Assembly: GCA_937911865.1 (NCBI GenBank)
Contig: CALDSK010000143.1
Span: forward strand, 1 to 32,975
Origin: an uncultured Synechococcus sp.
GTDB taxonomy: Bacteria; Cyanobacteriota; Cyanobacteriia; Phormidesmidales; Phormidesmidaceae
Length of the DNA: 32,975 nt
Direction: 5' to 3'
Positions 22,551 to 31,657 of the stretch are shown here, piece after piece. The notes under the pieces were generated by a model that saw only the letters and a program-made list of their open reading frames with translations, searched no databases and was not told where the DNA came from. The translations under genes and the position numbers were made by a program. How positions within the stretch are numbered: position 1 is the first letter of the stretch; every line of letters starts with the position of its first letter.

Positions 22551-24998
22551 ATGTTATCGGTCACGTTAATCCGATCAAAAAAATACTATATCAATCTTTC
22601 TTCAGAAGATTACTATCTTGAAGGCGGAGAGCCGCCTGGAAAATGGTACGGCCAAGGCGCAGAATTTCTGGGCTTAGTGGACACTGTTGATCCAAAGCAT
22701 TTTGAGCACATTATCGACGGATTAAATCCGGATGGACAGAACAAGCTTGTTCAGAATGCGGGCGCAGAGAAACGCCAGTTAGGGTGGGATTTAACGTTTT
22801 CTGCGCCGAAAACCGTCAGTGTTGTCTGGAGTCAGGCTGATGAGAAAACTCGACAATTAATTGAGGATTGCCAAGAGGAAGCTGTTAGAAAAGCTCTGGA
22901 TTGGCTGGAGTCGGAAAGTATTACACGTCGTGGAAGAGGGGGACACATTAAGGAATCGGCAAGGCTTATTGTTGCAACCTTTGAACATGGAACAAGCCGT
23001 GCTCAAGATCCTCAGCTGCATACGCATTGTGTGATCATGAATGCAGCGGTACGCGGTGATGATAGCACTGGTGCTATTGAGAGTAAGCAGTTCTATATCA
23101 ACAAAATGACTGCGGGTGCTTTGTACAGAGCAGAGTTGGCCCATCAGCTAGAACAGCGGTGTGGTTTTACGGTAAAACGCAGCGGTGAACGCCATAACCT
23201 ATTTGAAGTACAACGTGTTGATAAAGCACTCGTTGATGAGTTTTCAAAGCGTAGGGAAGAAATAGAGGAAGCGCTTAAAGCTTCCGGTGAGAAAAGTGCC
23301 AAAGCTTCAGAAATTGCTGCGCTGAATACGCGCGAAAAGAAAGGACATGTCGCAAGAAAAGAATTGTTTAATTCGTGGCAAGAAGTGGGACAGGCTTTTG
23401 CCTATGAGGAACCGCAGCGAAAAACAATTTATCAAAATCCGATAGCAACTGCGCCGAGGCTGTTTAAGACAGTGCTGGAAGAAATCATGCACCACAATAG
23501 TTCTTTTACTGAGAAAGAGCTACTACGCAAAATGGCAGAAGCGGCACCTGGAACCGGGCTTAGCGCCGACTTTCTTCGGGAGTTCGTGAAAGGAATTTCT
23601 GATCTGCAGCATATCATCTGTCTTGGACGAACGGATGAAGAGATTCGTTACACGACGCGAGAAATGTATGCGTTGGAAAAGTCTTTACTCAAAGCGGTAA
23701 AACTTTCTGCAAGCCGCTCGAATGCTAATAAATCACATCAGATAGATCGAAACCTTATAGCTCGTGTGTGTGAAGAATTTCCAACGCTGAAGACAGAGCA
23801 GCGATCCGCTGTTAATCATATTGTTGGCGATTCTGGGTCTATAAAGGTTGTAGAGGGATGGGCTGGAACCGGCAAAACCTATATGTTAAATGTGGCGCGT
23901 AATGCATGGCAGCAAGCTGGCTATCGTGTGTATGGGGCGGCGCTAGCGGCGAAAGCAGCTGGTAATTTGGAAGAGTCCGGCATAGATAGTCAAACGTTAC
24001 ACCGATTGCTCAATAAGTTGCGCACTCGCCGTACAGTTTTTACATCTAAAGATGTTGTGATCGTTGATGAGGCCGGTATGGTCGGCACAAGACAGCTTGC
24101 AGAGCTGGTAGCTATCACGGAACATGCCGGTGCAAGGTTGGTATTGGTAGGCGATTCACGACAGTTGCAACCAATAGAAGCCGGTGGTGCTTTCAAAGAG
24201 ATTGGCGATATTTTAGGACGGGCGGAGCTACAGGAAATTACCCGCCAGGATATTAACTGGATGCGAGCATCAGTACGAGACATGATTAAGGGCAAAGCTA
24301 GTCAGGTATTAATCGAATACGCTCGAAACGGCCAGCTGCAAGTAGAAGATACTTGGGATGATGCGCGAAAGCGTCTTGTTACCAATTGGGGAGCAGCCGG
24401 CGGCGTTCACGATCCGCAGGATAATTTAATTCTGGCTGGCTCAAATCTGGATGTCCATAACCTTAATAAAGAATGTCAAGCTTTACGGCAGCAAACAGGA
24501 ATTTTAGGAAAAAACAGTTTGAAATTGAACAGCGTTCTATTTTGGGAAAATGACCGCATCCTATTCACACGTAACAGTCACTTTGAAGGGATTAAGAATG
24601 GGCAGACCGGCATTATTGAGACTATTAGGGGCTCGATACTATCTATACGCTCAGATAGTGGAATGCAGCACGTAATCGATACAGAACGCTATGACGATCT
24701 AAAGCTTGGTTATGCCGTTACTACGCACAAAGCCCAGGGCGATACTCGGCAACAAAGTTTTGTGCTTATGGGTGGCTCAATGCAAAATCGGGAACTGAGT
24801 TATGTGCAGTTGTCGCGCAGCAAAGGAAAGACCTTTATATTTACAGACCGTGAGGAAGCAGGAGACGACTTAGCAGCGCTAGCGCGTAGGATGGCTCATA
24901 GTCGTCAAAAGCAGATGGCCGTTACCTCTCTGCCACAGAATATCAATATTTTACAGCACGGGTCTGGTGGTGCGTCGCGTAGGGAGTTAGTGCTATGA
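22551..24998 (+). CDS. MOBF-type relaxase-helicase (TrwC/TraI-like)
   Basis: The 815-residue product starts at ATG 22551 with MLSV, the usual start of the family. The relaxase domain (1-about 300) has paired Tyr (Y21, Y22; also Y12, Y13), GKWYGQGAEFLGL, and the three-histidine metal site H146, H157, H159 in DPQLHTHCVIMN. The RecD-like helicase follows: Walker A GWAGTGKT at 436-443, Walker B VIVDEAG with D506 and E507, LVGDSRQLQPIEAGGAF, and the motif VI segment YAVTTHKAQGDT. The protein would nick, bind covalently, and unwind the transferred strand. It is shorter than TrwC (966 residues) and has no long C-terminal extension. It is a second relaxase beside the unlike one at 17263. The ribosome binding site is not evident. 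Confidence 0.93.
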   Translation: MLSVTLIRSKKYYINLSSEDYYLEGGEPPGKWYGQGAEFLGLVDTVDPKHFEHIIDGLNPDGQNKLVQNAGAEKRQLGWDLTFSAPKTVSVVWSQADEKTRQLIEDCQEEAVRKALDWLESESITRRGRGGHIKESARLIVATFEHGTSRAQDPQLHTHCVIMNAAVRGDDSTGAIESKQFYINKMTAGALYRAELAHQLEQRCGFTVKRSGERHNLFEVQRVDKALVDEFSKRREEIEEALKASGEKSAKASEIAALNTREKKGHVARKELFNSWQEVGQAFAYEEPQRKTIYQNPIATAPRLFKTVLEEIMHHNSSFTEKELLRKMAEAAPGTGLSADFLREFVKGISDLQHIICLGRTDEEIRYTTREMYALEKSLLKAVKLSASRSNANKSHQIDRNLIARVCEEFPTLKTEQRSAVNHIVGDSGSIKVVEGWAGTGKTYMLNVARNAWQQAGYRVYGAALAAKAAGNLEESGIDSQTLHRLLNKLRTRRTVFTSKDVVIVDEAGMVGTRQLAELVAITEHAGARLVLVGDSRQLQPIEAGGAFKEIGDILGRAELQEITRQDINWMRASVRDMIKGKASQVLIEYARNGQLQVEDTWDDARKRLVTNWGAAGGVHDPQDNLILAGSNLDVHNLNKECQALRQQTGILGKNSLKLNSVLFWENDRILFTRNSHFEGIKNGQTGIIETIRGSILSIRSDSGMQHVIDTERYDDLKLGYAVTTHKAQGDTRQQSFVLMGGSMQNRELSYVQLSRSKGKTFIFTDREEAGDDLAALARRMAHSRQKQMAVTSLPQNINILQHGSGGASRRELVL

Positions 24999-25264
24999 GC
25001 CAGGAATACAACATGGACTATTCACTTCTTTTACCAAATCAAAATTCTGTTGATCAGCAGCCGGATTGTATTTCCGTATTGTTTGACTTTGAAGAAGTTA
25101 TACGGATTGAAAACGGTGCGCTAATGGTTCATCGCGTACTCCCCGAAGGCTTTAAACCGCAGCGTTTGCAGATTGTGTATGACGACAAACTCGTCTACGA
25201 ATGTTTGCCGTACTTGAAAACAGTCAGTTTGAATCTATTGCCCATTTGTCCTAACCAACAGTAG
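24995..25264 (+). CDS. Small protein of unknown function, coupled to the relaxase-helicase gene
   Basis: The 89-residue product opens at an ATGA overlap with the stop of the MOBF gene and ends 12 bases before the large methyltransferase-helicase gene. It has an acidic N-terminal part and a beta-rich middle (CISVLFDFEEVIRIENGALMV). No motif is recognised. Tight linkage on both sides points to co-expression with the DNA-processing enzymes. Confidence 0.6.
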   Translation: MSQEYNMDYSLLLPNQNSVDQQPDCISVLFDFEEVIRIENGALMVHRVLPEGFKPQRLQIVYDDKLVYECLPYLKTVSLNLLPICPNQQ

Positions 25265-25276
25265 AGATGAAAGCCA

Positions 25277-28200
25277 ATGGCTTTAGTGGTTGCGCCATTA
25301 CGTGAATATTTTGCAGATTTTTTCTACCGCGGTACCACGGATGAAAGTTTTCGCCTTCGTTCTATCACTATGGCGAGAAGTGCTGCTGCTGCGCAAATGG
25401 GATTACCATCCATACGACCGGGAAGCCCAGAAGCCAAAGCGGTTGATGAAGCTATTGAAGCTGCACTGGTACGTACTGCACAGCGAATAATTAAAGAAGC
25501 TGATTCCTCACAAGAGGCCTATCGCCGTTTAGTAGAGCTGTACGAACAGCAACCACGCCTGAATGTGCGCTCTTCTACAAGTGTTGCTCAACAAGCCTAT
25601 TCAACGCCGCTACCGATAGGATACCTGGCCGCAACGTTGACAGGCATCACCGGCGATACCAGTGTTTATGAGCCGACTGCTGGACATGGTTCTTTATTAT
25701 TGCTGGCTAATGCTGCTACAGCAACGGTGAACGAGCTAAATCCTAACCGGGCAGCGGATTTGCGAGCGCAGGGCTTTACGGTGACTGAAGAGAATGCCGT
25801 CAGCTCTTTGCCGGATAGACAGCATGAGGTTGTTATTGCCAACCCACCGTTTGGAACCGTCAAAAACGATGCCGGCGAAAAGGAACGTTTCACAGTTGCT
25901 CTGCCGAAACGAACTTTCAGCACAACCCAAATTGATCACGCGATTGCGCTACAGTCACTACGCGCTATGCGAGATGACGGTCGCGCTGTACTGATATTGG
26001 GCGGCAAGCTTGGTAAAGAAGCAGCGCAGCGTTCTGACCGCTACAATACCGCAGAAAGTCGTAGCTTTTACTATTCTCTCTATCAGAATTACCGGGTAAA
26101 CGATCATTTCACTATTTGGGGAGATCTCTATAAAAAACAGGGTGCGGGGTTTCCCATTGACATCATCGTGATAGAAGGACGTGGCGTGTCATCACGGGCG
26201 TTACCGGCAGTGGATGTGCCGCGCATCTATTATTCATTTGATGAACTAGGAGAACACCTCAATGACGTATTACAGCAATCCGAACGTGTGGGCACCGCCC
26301 GAACATCAACGCTTGCTAGCCGTGTTGTTGCCGGAGAACGAAACAACAATTCCCAGCGAACAACGCTATCTGGAATTGCTGAGCCAGCGGCTGAACTGGC
26401 TAATACAGTGCTGGATGGAGGATCAGGAGGCCTCGATACAAGAGGTGGAAAAGATGCTGGACAGAGCCGCGACCCAGATACATCCGGCATTGTTTACGCC
26501 AAGCACAACCGACCCGGTGGGCAACGAGCTGACACCGCCGGAATGGCGACAGGCCTGGGCAGTAGTGATCGTACGCAACAGCGGCAGTATTCAACATCGG
26601 TTGGGGTTGACAGGCACGGACTTTCCGGTGAGAGATATTCACCAGACAAAGGCCAAACAAGAACTGTTGCCTCTGTTTCAACGCAACCCAAGCCCGGAGC
26701 CAAACCTGGAAGAATGGCTGATCAACTTGACCTCTTTGGCGACGGCGTAGTTTGGCAGGCTACGACGGAACAAGCTTCTGACTCTGCTAATGAGCAAGAG
26801 CAATCTGAACAAAGCGACACCTTAACAAAACAAACGCCCTACGCACCCAGAAGTGTGGGGCAGTCGGTCAATACGCAAGTGCCTGTTAATATGCAGGTTG
26901 CTATTGGGCAAGCCCTTGATAGGCTGGAAGATCGGGTTGGGGCTGTAGATGCCTATGTTGCAGACCGGCTGCAATACGGTTCCGCTGAGGAGCTGCATGG
27001 GTATTTCAGTGCTGAACAGGTTGATGCTTTAGCGCTGGCAATCAACAATTTTGAAAACGGCAACGGCTTCATTATTGGTGACCAAACCGGCATCGGAAAG
27101 GGTAGGGTGGTTGCCGGTTTGCTGCGCTATGCGAAAGTGACAGACCGTACCCCGTTGTTTGTAACAAAAGACCCGACTTTATACGCTGATATGATTCGCG
27201 ATTTGTCGGATATCGGCATGAAAGGGTTTAACCCTTTTGTCACGAACCGCAGCCTTCCTGCGCTACCGTTGCCGGATGGTAGAGTCCTCAAAACCGGTTC
27301 AACAACGCACGACAAGGCCATGCAGGAGATGCAGCTCTCCGGCGATTTGGGGCGATTCGACGGGATCTTTACGACCTATTCCCAGATGCAATCGGTAAAG
27401 GGTAGAGAAACGGCAAGACGAGAGTTTTTAAGAGCTTTTGCACCGGGTTCAATTGTGGTGTTGGATGAAAGCCACGAAGCCGGTGGTGACAGTAATCAGC
27501 GACGTAAATCCGGTGCTGCTCCAAATCGTGCGGATTTCACCCGTGAGCTGCTGGCTGAAGCTGATGGTGCGCTCTACAGCTCTGCCACTTATGCGAAGCG
27601 CCCAGATGTGATGGATCTGTACTTCAGAACTGATATGCAGAAAGCCGTCAGCAACATGGGCGCTTTGGCCGAGATTGTTGAAAGCGGCGGCGTGCCAATG
27701 CAGCAGGCGCTGGCTACCATGCTGACGGATGCGGGGCAGTATATTCGCCGTGAGCGCTCGTTTGATGGCGTGAAGTTTACGTCCGAGGTCGCGTCAGTTA
27801 ATCACCATACTGCCGAGCAAATGTCGGTACTAATGGGGCGCATCCTCAACTTTGATACCCACAAGCAGCGTGCTGTGAAAGGTATGGATGGTGACTTAAA
27901 GGCGGAAGCGAAAGCGGTTGCCGGCGACAGTAGTATCGGCAGCGCCGGTGCCACCTCAACGAATTTCACCAGCGTCATGCATAACCTGGTGGACCAGATG
28001 CTGTTAGCGTTAAAGGCCGAGGCTACTGTTCAGAAATCACTGGATTTGCTACGACAGGAACAATCGGAAAAGCCGGTTATCGCGCTGGCTAGTACGATGG
28101 GTAGCTTTATCGGCCAGTATGCCGAGATACAAGAGATTCAACCAGGTGAAGCGTTGGAAGCTGATTTCGGCGACTTGCTGAACCGTTACCTAGAGCGATC

Positions 28201-31200
28201 ACGCGACGTTATCATCGGTAACCCTTACGGGGAAAAGAGGCGTAGAAGACTGACGGATGCCGAGCTAGGCCCAGAGGCCGTCAAGGAATACAATGCAATC
28301 CGCAAAGCCATTAACGAAACCGACCTCAGCGATATCCCCATTAGCCCCATCGACTATATGACGAGTCGTTTGGAGCAGGAAGGATACAACGTACGCGAAA
28401 TCACCGGTAGGGAACATGTTGTTCACTATGACGAAGAGGGCGATGCAGTTTATGCGCGACGCTCATCCAGCGAACGTAACAAGGCAACTGCCATCAAGAA
28501 TGTTGCTGCTTTTAACAAAGGCAACGTAGATATCTTGCTTCTCAACCGCTCCGGTTCGACGGGAATTTCCCTACACGCTTCTGACAAGTTTGATGATCAG
28601 CGCCGCCGTCACATGATTGTGGTGCAGCCGGAGCGGGATATCAATTTGTTTATGCAAACTCTTGGCCGGGTGCACCGTACCGGTCAGGTTGTTACGCCTA
28701 ATTTCACCTTGCTTTCAGCTGATATTCCGGCAGAGAAGCGACCAGCTGCAGTGCTTTCTAAAAAGATGGCTTCGCTGAATGCCAACACCACTGCTGCCCG
28801 CTCCAGCGGTGTGGCTATGGACGATGTGCCGGACTTTATGAATGAGTATGGTGACCGGGTCGTTGCAGAACTGATGCAGGGTTATCCTAGTATCCATAAG
28901 CGGCTTGGAACGCCACTGAAGGGGCCGAAGCATGCACTAGACCGTATTGATGCCGTTCGTAAAGTGACAGGGCGTATCCCGTTGCTGCCGCTTAAAGAAC
29001 AGGAATCGCTTTATAGCCTGATAGAAAACGAGTATCGAGAACTGGTGCAAAACCAGGAAGCAATGGGTGAATCCATTTTGGAAGCGCAACATTTGCCGTT
29101 GGACGCTAAACCGTTGGCGAGAATGGAAGTAGAACCGGCAGACGACGGTAGCACGTCGCCTTTTACCGGCCCGGTATATCTCAATCTGGTGGATGCCAAG
29201 AATTTGCGTAAGCCCTACACAACGCTTCATGTCATCAACCAGGTGCGTGGGCAATTAGGTTTGCCGCCTGTAAAAACTATTGCCGAGCACGACTTCAACG
29301 CTGCGAAGGAACAAGGTAAGCAGGCTAGTAGTGCCCTACTTGAGCAAACCATGCAAGAAGTTGACCGATATCGCAGCTATCTTGCACAAGAGGCCACAAC
29401 AAACGTACGCAATAGGCAGGAGGCGAACCTCCCTATTCAAATACTTAATGTCAAACAAGACATTGAAAGCTTTAGTGTCGGCGTTCCGGTGACAGCGATC
29501 GCAGATGGCATGGATCATCAAGCCTACGGTGTCGTCTCTCGCTTATGGCGCACGGGAGACGATCAAGTCAATCCTGTTGCGCCTTCTATGTGGAAGGTAA
29601 AAGTTTTGCTGGCAGACGGCGTGCGTGAGATAACCGTGCCGCTGTCAAAAATCAATACTGGTACTGATGAAGCGATAATTCTCTCGCCGGTTGCGGAAGA
29701 TGAGCAGCTCAAGGCATATGAGCAATTTGACGAGCTGAGAACACATGCGCGGGAACAGCGGCAAATATTTACCGGTAATTTGTTGCGAGCCTATGAGAAG
29801 TTCCCCAATGCCAAGGTTGTCAACTTTACCGATTTTCAAGGTCATGTGCATACCGGGCTGTTGACGAAAAAAGATTTCGAGATAGAAGAAAGGCTAACCC
29901 AGCAGCCGGTGAAGATGGCATCAGTTGCTGATGCTACTAGCGTTTTAACCACAGATTCGCTAGTTGGAGAGCTTTTTACGTTAGATCAGTCGCTTGCTAT
30001 TTATGCGAAGTCTAATGGTGCTGATGCTGAGTACGTGATGTTTACGGACAGAAGCAAAGCGAAGGGTGGAAAATACTTTTTGAATGCTTCAGTACTAGCC
30101 GCTACCCAAAGCGACTTTTATTCAATTGGCACTCGGATGGAATGTACTTTCCCCGGTGAAAGATTAAAGGCGGTTTTAGCTAGCCTAATGGAGGATAATG
30201 GTTGGCAGCTCGCTGCTTTCACCGATCAAGACGCCGTAAGGGGGCATTTGGGGCTGTCTGTTCCAAAGTTTGAAGAAGTAGGCATCATGCCTGAAACGGT
30301 ACCTGCTGTTGCCTCTGCCGTTATTGAAGGCAGTACCAGAGAGGAACGCAATGCAGAAACTGCAATAGATTTGCCTACTGAACAAAGTGAAAACGATCTT
30401 CATGAGCATACAGCTTCCCAAGAGAAGCCAGATAGGTCAATCGACCAACCTATTAACCAGCCGCTTGTTGAGCAACCGGCAATAGATAAAACCATTTATT
30501 CCTCTGACGCTGTATCAGCTCTTCCCGGCACCCTATCTCACACCCTGGCTCAGCAAAATAACAAAGAAGCTACGGCGGAGCTACAGGGCGAAACCGATTT
30601 AAAGCTACCGACGCTCAATACGGTGGTGGATATACAGCTTATGGACGACGGCAAAGTCTCGCCCTTGCAAGTTATGCAGCAGGTGATTGATGAAGTCGAT
30701 CCGGCTACCGGCGATTATCTTTCGCAGAAAAGTGTGTATGAAAATACAATTAAGCATCCCAACAGTGTCTCTTTAGATGAGCTCAGGGAATGGTATCGAG
30801 CTGCTAGAGATTTGGGTGAAAGCATAGACTACCTGGACGATATTGCTTTAACAGGGCTGGCTGCCAAAGCAGAATTGATTGCAGAGAAGCGACGACCAGC
30901 ACTGCCAGTTGAACTTTATGCTGCTATGCAGACTACACTCGAACAATACGAACCCTATCAAGAAAGAGGCGAGCAAGTTAAAAATGCCGCTAATAATATT
31001 TTGGCACGGGTCGGTAGAAAAGATGGCAAGGGAAAAGTTCTGTACAGCGGCAAAATTTACCACCTGGAGAAATCAGCCAATGAGTTGACCGTGCAAAAGC
31101 AAGAAGGGAATGATACAAAGACTATTTTGCACATTATTAATGGCAAAATGCAGCGAACATCGGTTTTGGAAGAAGACTGTGATCGCTTTGCTAATTTCGT

Positions 31201-31246
31201 AGGGAAATTGCAAATGCAGGAACGGAAAGCTCAGCTTGAATGTTGA
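25277..31246 (+). CDS. N6-adenine methyltransferase fused to a Strawberry-notch-type helicase
   Basis: A 1989-residue protein. Residues 1-about 320 hold an N6-adenine methyltransferase: STPLPIGYLA, the SAM-binding motif YEPTAGHGS at 131-139, and the catalytic NPPF at 189-192. Residues 329-491 are a Ser/Thr/Gly/Arg-rich linker without Trp. The helicase starts at about 560, with Walker A GDQTGIGKGR at 601-610, a DESH box at 730-733, and the Strawberry-notch block GSTGISLHASDKF, QPERDINLFMQTLGRVHRTGQ near 1130. The C-terminal 700 residues hold further conserved-looking segments and another linker (about 1680-1790). Such MTase-helicase proteins occur on plasmids, phages and integrative elements. 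Roles in resisting restriction or remodelling DNA after entry are inferred. The gene ends at a strong terminator. Confidence 0.9.
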   Translation: MALVVAPLREYFADFFYRGTTDESFRLRSITMARSAAAAQMGLPSIRPGSPEAKAVDEAIEAALVRTAQRIIKEADSSQEAYRRLVELYEQQPRLNVRSSTSVAQQAYSTPLPIGYLAATLTGITGDTSVYEPTAGHGSLLLLANAATATVNELNPNRAADLRAQGFTVTEENAVSSLPDRQHEVVIANPPFGTVKNDAGEKERFTVALPKRTFSTTQIDHAIALQSLRAMRDDGRAVLILGGKLGKEAAQRSDRYNTAESRSFYYSLYQNYRVNDHFTIWGDLYKKQGAGFPIDIIVIEGRGVSSRALPAVDVPRIYYSFDELGEHLNDVLQQSERVGTARTSTLASRVVAGERNNNSQRTTLSGIAEPAAELANTVLDGGSGGLDTRGGKDAGQSRDPDTSGIVYAKHNRPGGQRADTAGMATGLGSSDRTQQRQYSTSVGVDRHGLSGERYSPDKGQTRTVASVSTQPKPGAKPGRMADQLDLFGDGVVWQATTEQASDSANEQEQSEQSDTLTKQTPYAPRSVGQSVNTQVPVNMQVAIGQALDRLEDRVGAVDAYVADRLQYGSAEELHGYFSAEQVDALALAINNFENGNGFIIGDQTGIGKGRVVAGLLRYAKVTDRTPLFVTKDPTLYADMIRDLSDIGMKGFNPFVTNRSLPALPLPDGRVLKTGSTTHDKAMQEMQLSGDLGRFDGIFTTYSQMQSVKGRETARREFLRAFAPGSIVVLDESHEAGGDSNQRRKSGAAPNRADFTRELLAEADGALYSSATYAKRPDVMDLYFRTDMQKAVSNMGALAEIVESGGVPMQQALATMLTDAGQYIRRERSFDGVKFTSEVASVNHHTAEQMSVLMGRILNFDTHKQRAVKGMDGDLKAEAKAVAGDSSIGSAGATSTNFTSVMHNLVDQMLLALKAEATVQKSLDLLRQEQSEKPVIALASTMGSFIGQYAEIQEIQPGEALEADFGDLLNRYLERSRDVIIGNPYGEKRRRRLTDAELGPEAVKEYNAIRKAINETDLSDIPISPIDYMTSRLEQEGYNVREITGREHVVHYDEEGDAVYARRSSSERNKATAIKNVAAFNKGNVDILLLNRSGSTGISLHASDKFDDQRRRHMIVVQPERDINLFMQTLGRVHRTGQVVTPNFTLLSADIPAEKRPAAVLSKKMASLNANTTAARSSGVAMDDVPDFMNEYGDRVVAELMQGYPSIHKRLGTPLKGPKHALDRIDAVRKVTGRIPLLPLKEQESLYSLIENEYRELVQNQEAMGESILEAQHLPLDAKPLARMEVEPADDGSTSPFTGPVYLNLVDAKNLRKPYTTLHVINQVRGQLGLPPVKTIAEHDFNAAKEQGKQASSALLEQTMQEVDRYRSYLAQEATTNVRNRQEANLPIQILNVKQDIESFSVGVPVTAIADGMDHQAYGVVSRLWRTGDDQVNPVAPSMWKVKVLLADGVREITVPLSKINTGTDEAIILSPVAEDEQLKAYEQFDELRTHAREQRQIFTGNLLRAYEKFPNAKVVNFTDFQGHVHTGLLTKKDFEIEERLTQQPVKMASVADATSVLTTDSLVGELFTLDQSLAIYAKSNGADAEYVMFTDRSKAKGGKYFLNASVLAATQSDFYSIGTRMECTFPGERLKAVLASLMEDNGWQLAAFTDQDAVRGHLGLSVPKFEEVGIMPETVPAVASAVIEGSTREERNAETAIDLPTEQSENDLHEHTASQEKPDRSIDQPINQPLVEQPAIDKTIYSSDAVSALPGTLSHTLAQQNNKEATAELQGETDLKLPTLNTVVDIQLMDDGKVSPLQVMQQVIDEVDPATGDYLSQKSVYENTIKHPNSVSLDELREWYRAARDLGESIDYLDDIALTGLAAKAELIAEKRRPALPVELYAAMQTTLEQYEPYQERGEQVKNAANNILARVGRKDGKGKVLYSGKIYHLEKSANELTVQKQEGNDTKTILHIINGKMQRTSVLEEDCDRFANFVGKLQMQERKAQLEC
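26262..26750 (+). CDS. Nested overlapping gene inside the methyltransferase-helicase linker (candidate)
   Basis: A 162-codon frame, shifted by one base from the host gene, opens at an ATG with AGGAGA (26248-26253) about eight bases upstream and ends at a TAG. The product has a normal protein composition, with six Trp and clear amphipathic helices: RYLELLSQRLNWLIQCWMED, TPPEWRQAWAVVIVRNSGS, and FPVRDIHQTKAKQELLPLF. In contrast, the host frame over the same bases is low complexity (Gly, Ser, Thr, Arg, Asp) with no Trp. This suggests the inner frame was the original gene and the linker arose by overprinting when neighbours fused. I do not recognise its family. Expression is not shown. Confidence 0.65.
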   Translation: MTYYSNPNVWAPPEHQRLLAVLLPENETTIPSEQRYLELLSQRLNWLIQCWMEDQEASIQEVEKMLDRAATQIHPALFTPSTTDPVGNELTPPEWRQAWAVVIVRNSGSIQHRLGLTGTDFPVRDIHQTKAKQELLPLFQRNPSPEPNLEEWLINLTSLATA

Positions 31247-31275
31247 TGTTCAGGGTATAGACACACTAAAAAGAA

Positions 31276-31302
31276 CAGCGCTCTAACTTTGATAGAGCGC
31301 TG
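31276..31302 (+). terminator. Strong intrinsic terminator after the transfer operon
   Basis: A perfect 10-bp GC-rich stem (31276-31285 with 31293-31302) with a 7-nt loop is followed by CTTAAATCTTGTTTTT. It lies 30 bases past the stop of the methyltransferase-helicase gene and should end its operon. Confidence 0.85.
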
Positions 31303-31326
31303 CTTAAATCTTGTTTTTGACTCTAG

Positions 31327-31417
31327 AGGTTGTTAAACCTTTATGTGTCAGCATTTCGCTGACCCCTGTCGATTGTCATAGGCAGGGCAATGCCTGTGAT
31401 GGCAGGGTCAAACCCTG
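31327..31417 (+). promoter_or_regulatory. Structured leader of four small hairpins before the 31-codon ORF
   Basis: Four consecutive short stems are visible: AGGTT/AACCT (31327-31340), GTCAGC/GCTGAC (31347-31363), AGGCA/TGCCT (31380-31395) and CAGGGT/ACCCTG (31403-31417). The last ends just before the AAAAGGAG ribosome binding site. Such a leader fits translational control, as in type I toxin mRNAs. The regulation itself is inferred. Confidence 0.5.
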
Positions 31418-31431
31418 TTAAAAGGAGAAAG

Positions 31432-31527
31432 ATGATGAAACATCTACCCTTCAAACAGGCAACTAAAATCCTTGAGCTGTTTATCCTACTCAAGATTTTA
31501 GACATCGTTGACTTAATTCTAAGTTAA
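31432..31527 (+). CDS. 31-residue hydrophobic peptide, possible type I toxin
   Basis: Tandem ATGs at 31432 and 31435 follow a strong AAAAGGAG ribosome binding site. The peptide MMKHLPFKQATK is followed by ILELFILLKILDIVDLILS, a single amphipathic to hydrophobic helix with regularly spaced Glu, Lys and Asp. Length and pattern resemble small membrane-acting toxins such as TisB, but I see no direct sequence match. It has a structured leader and its own terminator, so it looks like a separate transcription unit between the transfer operon and the minus-strand genes. A small membrane peptide with another role is the alternative. Confidence 0.55.
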   Translation: MMKHLPFKQATKILELFILLKILDIVDLILS

Positions 31528-31540
31528 TGATGTAAGCCTT

Positions 31541-31571
31541 GTGCTGCCAGGGCTTCATGCTCTGGTAGCAC
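31541..31571 (+). terminator. Intrinsic terminator of the small ORF
   Basis: Thirteen continuous pairs, two of them G-U, form between 31541-31553 and 31559-31571 with a 5-nt loop, followed by TTTCT. It begins 13 bases after the stop of the 31-codon ORF. Confidence 0.65.
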
Positions 31572-31625
31572 TTTCTATGATAATGCGATTTCTAGGGGCA
31601 GTCAATGCTGACAAATTTTGTGGAG

Positions 31626-31651
31626 CGGCCATCTCAACAACGAGATGGCCG
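31626..31651 (-). terminator. Hairpin at the end of the minus-strand plasmid genes
   Basis: A perfect 10-bp stem CGGCCATCTC/GAGATGGCCG with a 6-nt loop lies seven bases past the stop at 31658 on the minus strand. The following minus-strand sequence (CTCCACAAAATTTG) has only a weak T-run, so it may be a pause or RNA-stabilising structure as well as a terminator. Confidence 0.6.
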
Positions 31652-31657
31652 TATCTG

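Noticed and set aside
26230..26490. Minus-strand frames opposite the nested ORF
   Set aside because: They are mirror images of the GC-rich linker region, Ser/Pro/Arg-rich and without ribosome binding sites, unlike the plus-strand nested frame.
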